From Bacillota bacterium (GTDB lineage: Bacteria > Bacillota > Clostridia > Christensenellales > UBA1242), in the NCBI GenBank assembly GCA_009787915.1, contig WQSK01000045.1, forward strand, positions 1-7,924: 7,924 bases of DNA, in the 5' to 3' direction. The position numbers were made by a program, and so were the translations under genes. Below the pieces are notes generated by a model. It searched no databases, had not been told where the DNA came from, and worked only from the letters and a program-made list of their open reading frames with translations. Below, piece after piece: positions 5,953-7,924 of the stretch; the first letter of the stretch is position 1; the number at the start of each line of letters is the position of its first letter.

Positions 5953-6540
5953 GTGTTCATAGTACCCAGTCATGTAATCCATAATCTGTTGAAAAACTGG
6001 GCTTTCCAAAATCTTCAAAATTTGTTTGTTTTGCCATTCTTTGAACGCAACTTCGCCAGCACCTTTTGCTCTGGCTTTCTCTCTTTCAGCCAATTGCTCT
6101 GGAAATAATCCCTCATCTGTGTCCAGTGCGATTGCATTTTTCATTGCTGTGTCCCTTGCCTTTTCTTGGGCACGTTCAAAGTCATGGAGATACCTATGTT
6201 CTTTTAGTCCGCCATAAAAATCCTCATAACTTTGTGGAAAACCACCCTTGTTATTAACCCAGTCAATATATTTCATAGCGTTTTGGGCGTTCATTTTGTA
6301 GGTTTGATATGCCATCTCGAGGATACTCAATCCAAAATGTTGATGGGGTTGTATATGCTTTGGCGCGCACACAGCATGCCTGTTCTGTATCTTGCGAACA
6401 AGTTCAAAAAAGTCACCACTAAGTTCGTCCAGATAATCCACACATATGAACTTAATCACATCGCTGGTGGATTGTGCTTTTTTTTCTTGATTATCATCCA
6501 AATAAATTTCTAAATCATAATCTCTACCATGAGTTATCAT
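5950..6540 (-). CDS. Unrecognised soluble protein, probable N-terminal part of an interrupted gene
   Basis: The 196-residue product has no signal peptide or membrane segment and no motif I recognise. It begins acidic (residues 7-18), has a central part rich in aromatic residues (FGLSILEMAYQTYKMNAQNA, about 69-88), and a long charged helix-forming region at about 118-160 (ERAQEKARD, AEREKARAKGAGE). A phage-like or effector origin is possible but unsupported. The ATG at 6540-6538 lies about eight bases after a strong promoter -10 element, so the mRNA may be leaderless. Reading continues in the same frame after the TAA for 146 more codons, so the ancestral or full product was probably about 342 residues. 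Its promoter sets it apart from the sepF pair upstream, while it lies in line with the S55 peptidase and spoIIGA. Confidence 0.65.
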   Translation of the reverse strand: MITHGRDYDLEIYLDDNQEKKAQSTSDVIKFICVDYLDELSGDFFELVRKIQNRHAVCAPKHIQPHQHFGLSILEMAYQTYKMNAQNAMKYIDWVNNKGGFPQSYEDFYGGLKEHRYLHDFERAQEKARDTAMKNAIALDTDEGLFPEQLAEREKARAKGAGEVAFKEWQNKQILKILESPVFQQIMDYMTGYYEH

Positions 6541-6546
6541 GCCAAT

Positions 6547-6575
6547 ATATTATCACGGTTTTTGCAAACTGTCAA
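6547..6575 (-). promoter_or_regulatory. Sigma-A-like promoter for the split unknown gene
   Basis: On the minus strand a perfect TTGACA (6575-6570) is followed by GATAAT (6554-6549, spacer 15) or, with the ideal spacer of 17, by TAATAT (6552-6547). A transcription start about seven bases beyond would fall at or next to the ATG at 6540. The -35 begins four bases past the sepF stop (6582-6580). Confidence 0.65.
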
Positions 6576-6579
6576 GATT

Positions 6580-7077
6580 CTATTTTTTAATTCCGATACC
6601 GCTTGGTGTCATTATGAATTTGTTTGTATCAAGCGGGCTGATTGTCCCGCCCAAACCACAAGACACCCCAGACAAGAAATCAATCCGCCTTTGTGTTTCG
6701 GCAACAGGTATACCCTCAAAGTTAATAATCACGGCCTCGTTGGTCCTTAGGTGTTCGACAATGTTAATCACTTCGGCATCTGTCCTTGGCGAGATAACCA
6801 AAATGTGGCGGTTACCAAGTGTGTTTCCACTAAACGCCCCCGAGAATCCATTGTTCGCAGGTTGTGATTGGTAACTGACGGTCGCGGCTGCAGGTTTTGA
6901 AACATCAAACAAAACGGCAGAAGCAACCTCTTTTGGTGTCACAGGTTCGGCTTGCGGTTCTGGTTCATTAACTGGTTCCGTTTGTGGTATGTGCGTCATT
7001 GCTGGTTGCTCTTCTACCTTGCCAGAGGGTTTGCGCTCTGAGGTAAATCCTTTTGAAACAAAATCAAATAATCCCAT
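6580..7077 (-). CDS. sepF: SepF, cell division protein that tethers FtsZ to the membrane
   Basis: SepF binds the FtsZ C-terminal tail and the membrane and helps assemble the division septum in Firmicutes and Actinobacteria. The 165-residue protein has an N-terminal amphipathic stretch MGLFDFVSKGF (membrane anchor), a Pro/Glu-rich linker (about 24-50), and the SepF domain at about 88-163: HILVISPRTDAE, EAVIINFEG, RRIDFLSG with the conserved DFLSG at 133-137, and a final strand FIMTPSG. Length is typical (about 150-170). Start ATG at 7077-7075 is 12 bases past the SPOR-protein stop, so the two are likely cotranscribed. Only a weak AAAG precedes the start. A promoter for the next gene begins directly after the TAG stop. 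Confidence 0.93.
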   Translation of the reverse strand: MGLFDFVSKGFTSERKPSGKVEEQPAMTHIPQTEPVNEPEPQAEPVTPKEVASAVLFDVSKPAAATVSYQSQPANNGFSGAFSGNTLGNRHILVISPRTDAEVINIVEHLRTNEAVIINFEGIPVAETQRRIDFLSGVSCGLGGTISPLDTNKFIMTPSGIGIKK

Positions 7078-7089
7078 GTCTTTATTTTG

Positions 7090-7833
7090 TCACATATTGC
7101 CAAAAATTGTCAAACATAATTCGAAGTAAGAAAATGCAATCCATGCGGCCGAGTTTCTTATCGTCGATGCAAAGTTTTCAACGGGGTCAAGCCACAAAAC
7201 TGCCAACCCAAACAACATGCGTGAAAGTTTGGCTTGGAGGGCATTGTACTGGGCACTTGTTCCTTCTGTTTTTAAAAGTCGAAACTCCCCGTTCAAATCC
7301 GACAAGTTGTTATACGCAAGCCGAGCCATGCCCGAAACTTCTTGGCGTGATTTTGAACCGCTGTTAAAATCATGCAAAAACCCACACAGAGCCTCGAACG
7401 TCGACCTAAATGTAAGCACCAATTTTTGTATAAAATCATGGTGCTCTGTGTCCAACAAAGATATAGTCGCAGCCTGTGATGTTATCGCCGTCGCCCCTGG
7501 GAAAGGACTGTGACAAATGTGGTCGACCACATTCCAAGTTGTTCCGTCGTTGAATAAGTAACCTGCCGCCCCGTTTCTGCGTGCCAACGTCGCCGCGTTC
7601 ATGGCATCGGATTTGTTCCTGTTTTGAGAAACCACCGATACATAGAACGTGTGTGATTCCAAGTTCACTGTCGTCGGGTTTGATATCCTGCCAAAAGATA
7701 CGAAACCAAAAATTAAATTCCCAACAAAAAACAACACGCCGATTATCGCAACAAAAAGTACAAAAATAAAAACCCTTGACCTGCGCCTAGGTTTATAGCG
7801 TTTGTATTTGTAATCGCTGTACGCATCTTCCAC
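7090..7833 (-). CDS. Single-pass membrane protein with a SPOR-like segment
   Basis: The 247-residue product has a very basic cytoplasmic tail (residues 8-20, KYKRYKPRRRSR), one transmembrane helix (about 21-48) and an extracytoplasmic part. Residues about 60-104 (HTFYVSVVSQNRNKSDAMNAATLARRNGAAGYL) resemble the first beta-alpha-beta part of SPOR domains, which bind peptidoglycan glycan strands stripped of stem peptides, mostly at division sites. The remaining 140 residues look helical and end in a hydrophobic patch; I do not recognise them. Start is GTG at 7833-7831; an in-frame TAA lies two codons upstream, so no earlier start is possible. No Shine-Dalgarno is visible. Pairing with sepF 12 bases downstream fits a division or envelope role. 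The SPOR call is by pattern only. Confidence 0.75.
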   Translation of the reverse strand: MEDAYSDYKYKRYKPRRRSRVFIFVLFVAIIGVLFFVGNLIFGFVSFGRISNPTTVNLESHTFYVSVVSQNRNKSDAMNAATLARRNGAAGYLFNDGTTWNVVDHICHSPFPGATAITSQAATISLLDTEHHDFIQKLVLTFRSTFEALCGFLHDFNSGSKSRQEVSGMARLAYNNLSDLNGEFRLLKTEGTSAQYNALQAKLSRMLFGLAVLWLDPVENFASTIRNSAAWIAFSYFELCLTIFGNM

Positions 7834-7880
7834 GATTTATGTTTATTGCGATATTTGGCGATTTATGACGAAGATACTTT
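7834..7880. other. Short intergenic gap with a 9-base direct repeat
   Basis: On the minus strand the motif CATAAATCG occurs twice, 26 bases apart, just before the GTG start of the SPOR-protein gene. I see no convincing -35/-10 pair or hairpin terminator. The repeat could be an operator but may be chance in A/T-rich sequence. Confidence 0.25.
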
Positions 7881-7922
7881 TTAATCTTCCCAAATAAATT
7901 CTATATCTTTTACGCGGACGGT
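7881..7922 (-). CDS. C-terminal end of an unidentified gene cut by the window edge
   Basis: The minus strand entering the window reads TVRVKDIEFIWED followed by TAA at 7883-7881. The alternating hydrophobic pattern and the fit with the surrounding minus-strand order suggest the end of a real protein. Thirteen residues are too few to assign a family. The next gene starts 47 bases further on. Confidence 0.4.
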   Translation of the reverse strand, partial: TVRVKDIEFIWED

Positions 7923-7924
7923 AC

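Noticed and set aside
5950..6540. TAA reassigned as a sense codon
   Set aside because: Several well-identified genes here (sigE, tsaB, the S55 gene) end with TAA at their expected C-termini.

Overview
The window reads as a compact, gene-dense chromosomal segment from an endospore-forming lineage of Firmicutes (Clostridia-like), probably an uncultured member with reduced versions of conserved proteins. The evidence is a recognisable pro-sigma-E (sigE), its processing protease SpoIIGA, an S55 (SpoIVB-type) serine peptidase, the division protein SepF, and the tRNA t6A proteins TsaE and TsaB, all on the minus strand. No stretch over 120 bases lacks a gene. The longest true intergenic gap is 70 bases, and three start codons are GTG (spoIIGA, tsaB, SPOR gene).

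In minus-strand transcription order, from right to left, the layout is: the last 13 residues of an unidentified gene (7881-7922); a membrane-anchored protein with a SPOR-like segment (7090-7833); sepF (6580-7077); an unrecognised reading frame cut in two by one in-frame TAA (6540-5950 and 5949-5512) with its own sigma-A-like promoter lying against the end of sepF; an S55 peptidase lacking the usual transmembrane and PDZ parts (4835-5506); and a shortened spoIIGA (4113-4805). A single plus-strand gene then intervenes (2414-4111). It encodes a secreted, C-terminally anchored protein made of four repeats of about 115-130 residues. After it the minus strand resumes with sigE (1615-2343), a four-helix membrane protein with a possible degenerate Mrr/restriction-endonuclease-like core (792-1595), tsaE (416-823), a very short tsaB (49-447), and the first 11 codons of a probable alpha/beta hydrolase (1-33).

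Functionally there are three blocks: cell division and envelope (SPOR protein, SepF); sporulation control (S55 peptidase, SpoIIGA, pro-sigma-E); and tRNA modification (TsaE, TsaB). The most unusual points are the surface-repeat gene that splits the normally adjacent spoIIGA-sigE pair, the one-stop interruption of the unknown gene beside the S55 peptidase, the probable leaderless start of that gene, the S55 peptidase reduced to its catalytic domain, and a TsaB that has lost about 100 residues. I see no RNA gene, CRISPR array, insertion sequence, tRNA or convincing rho-independent terminator.
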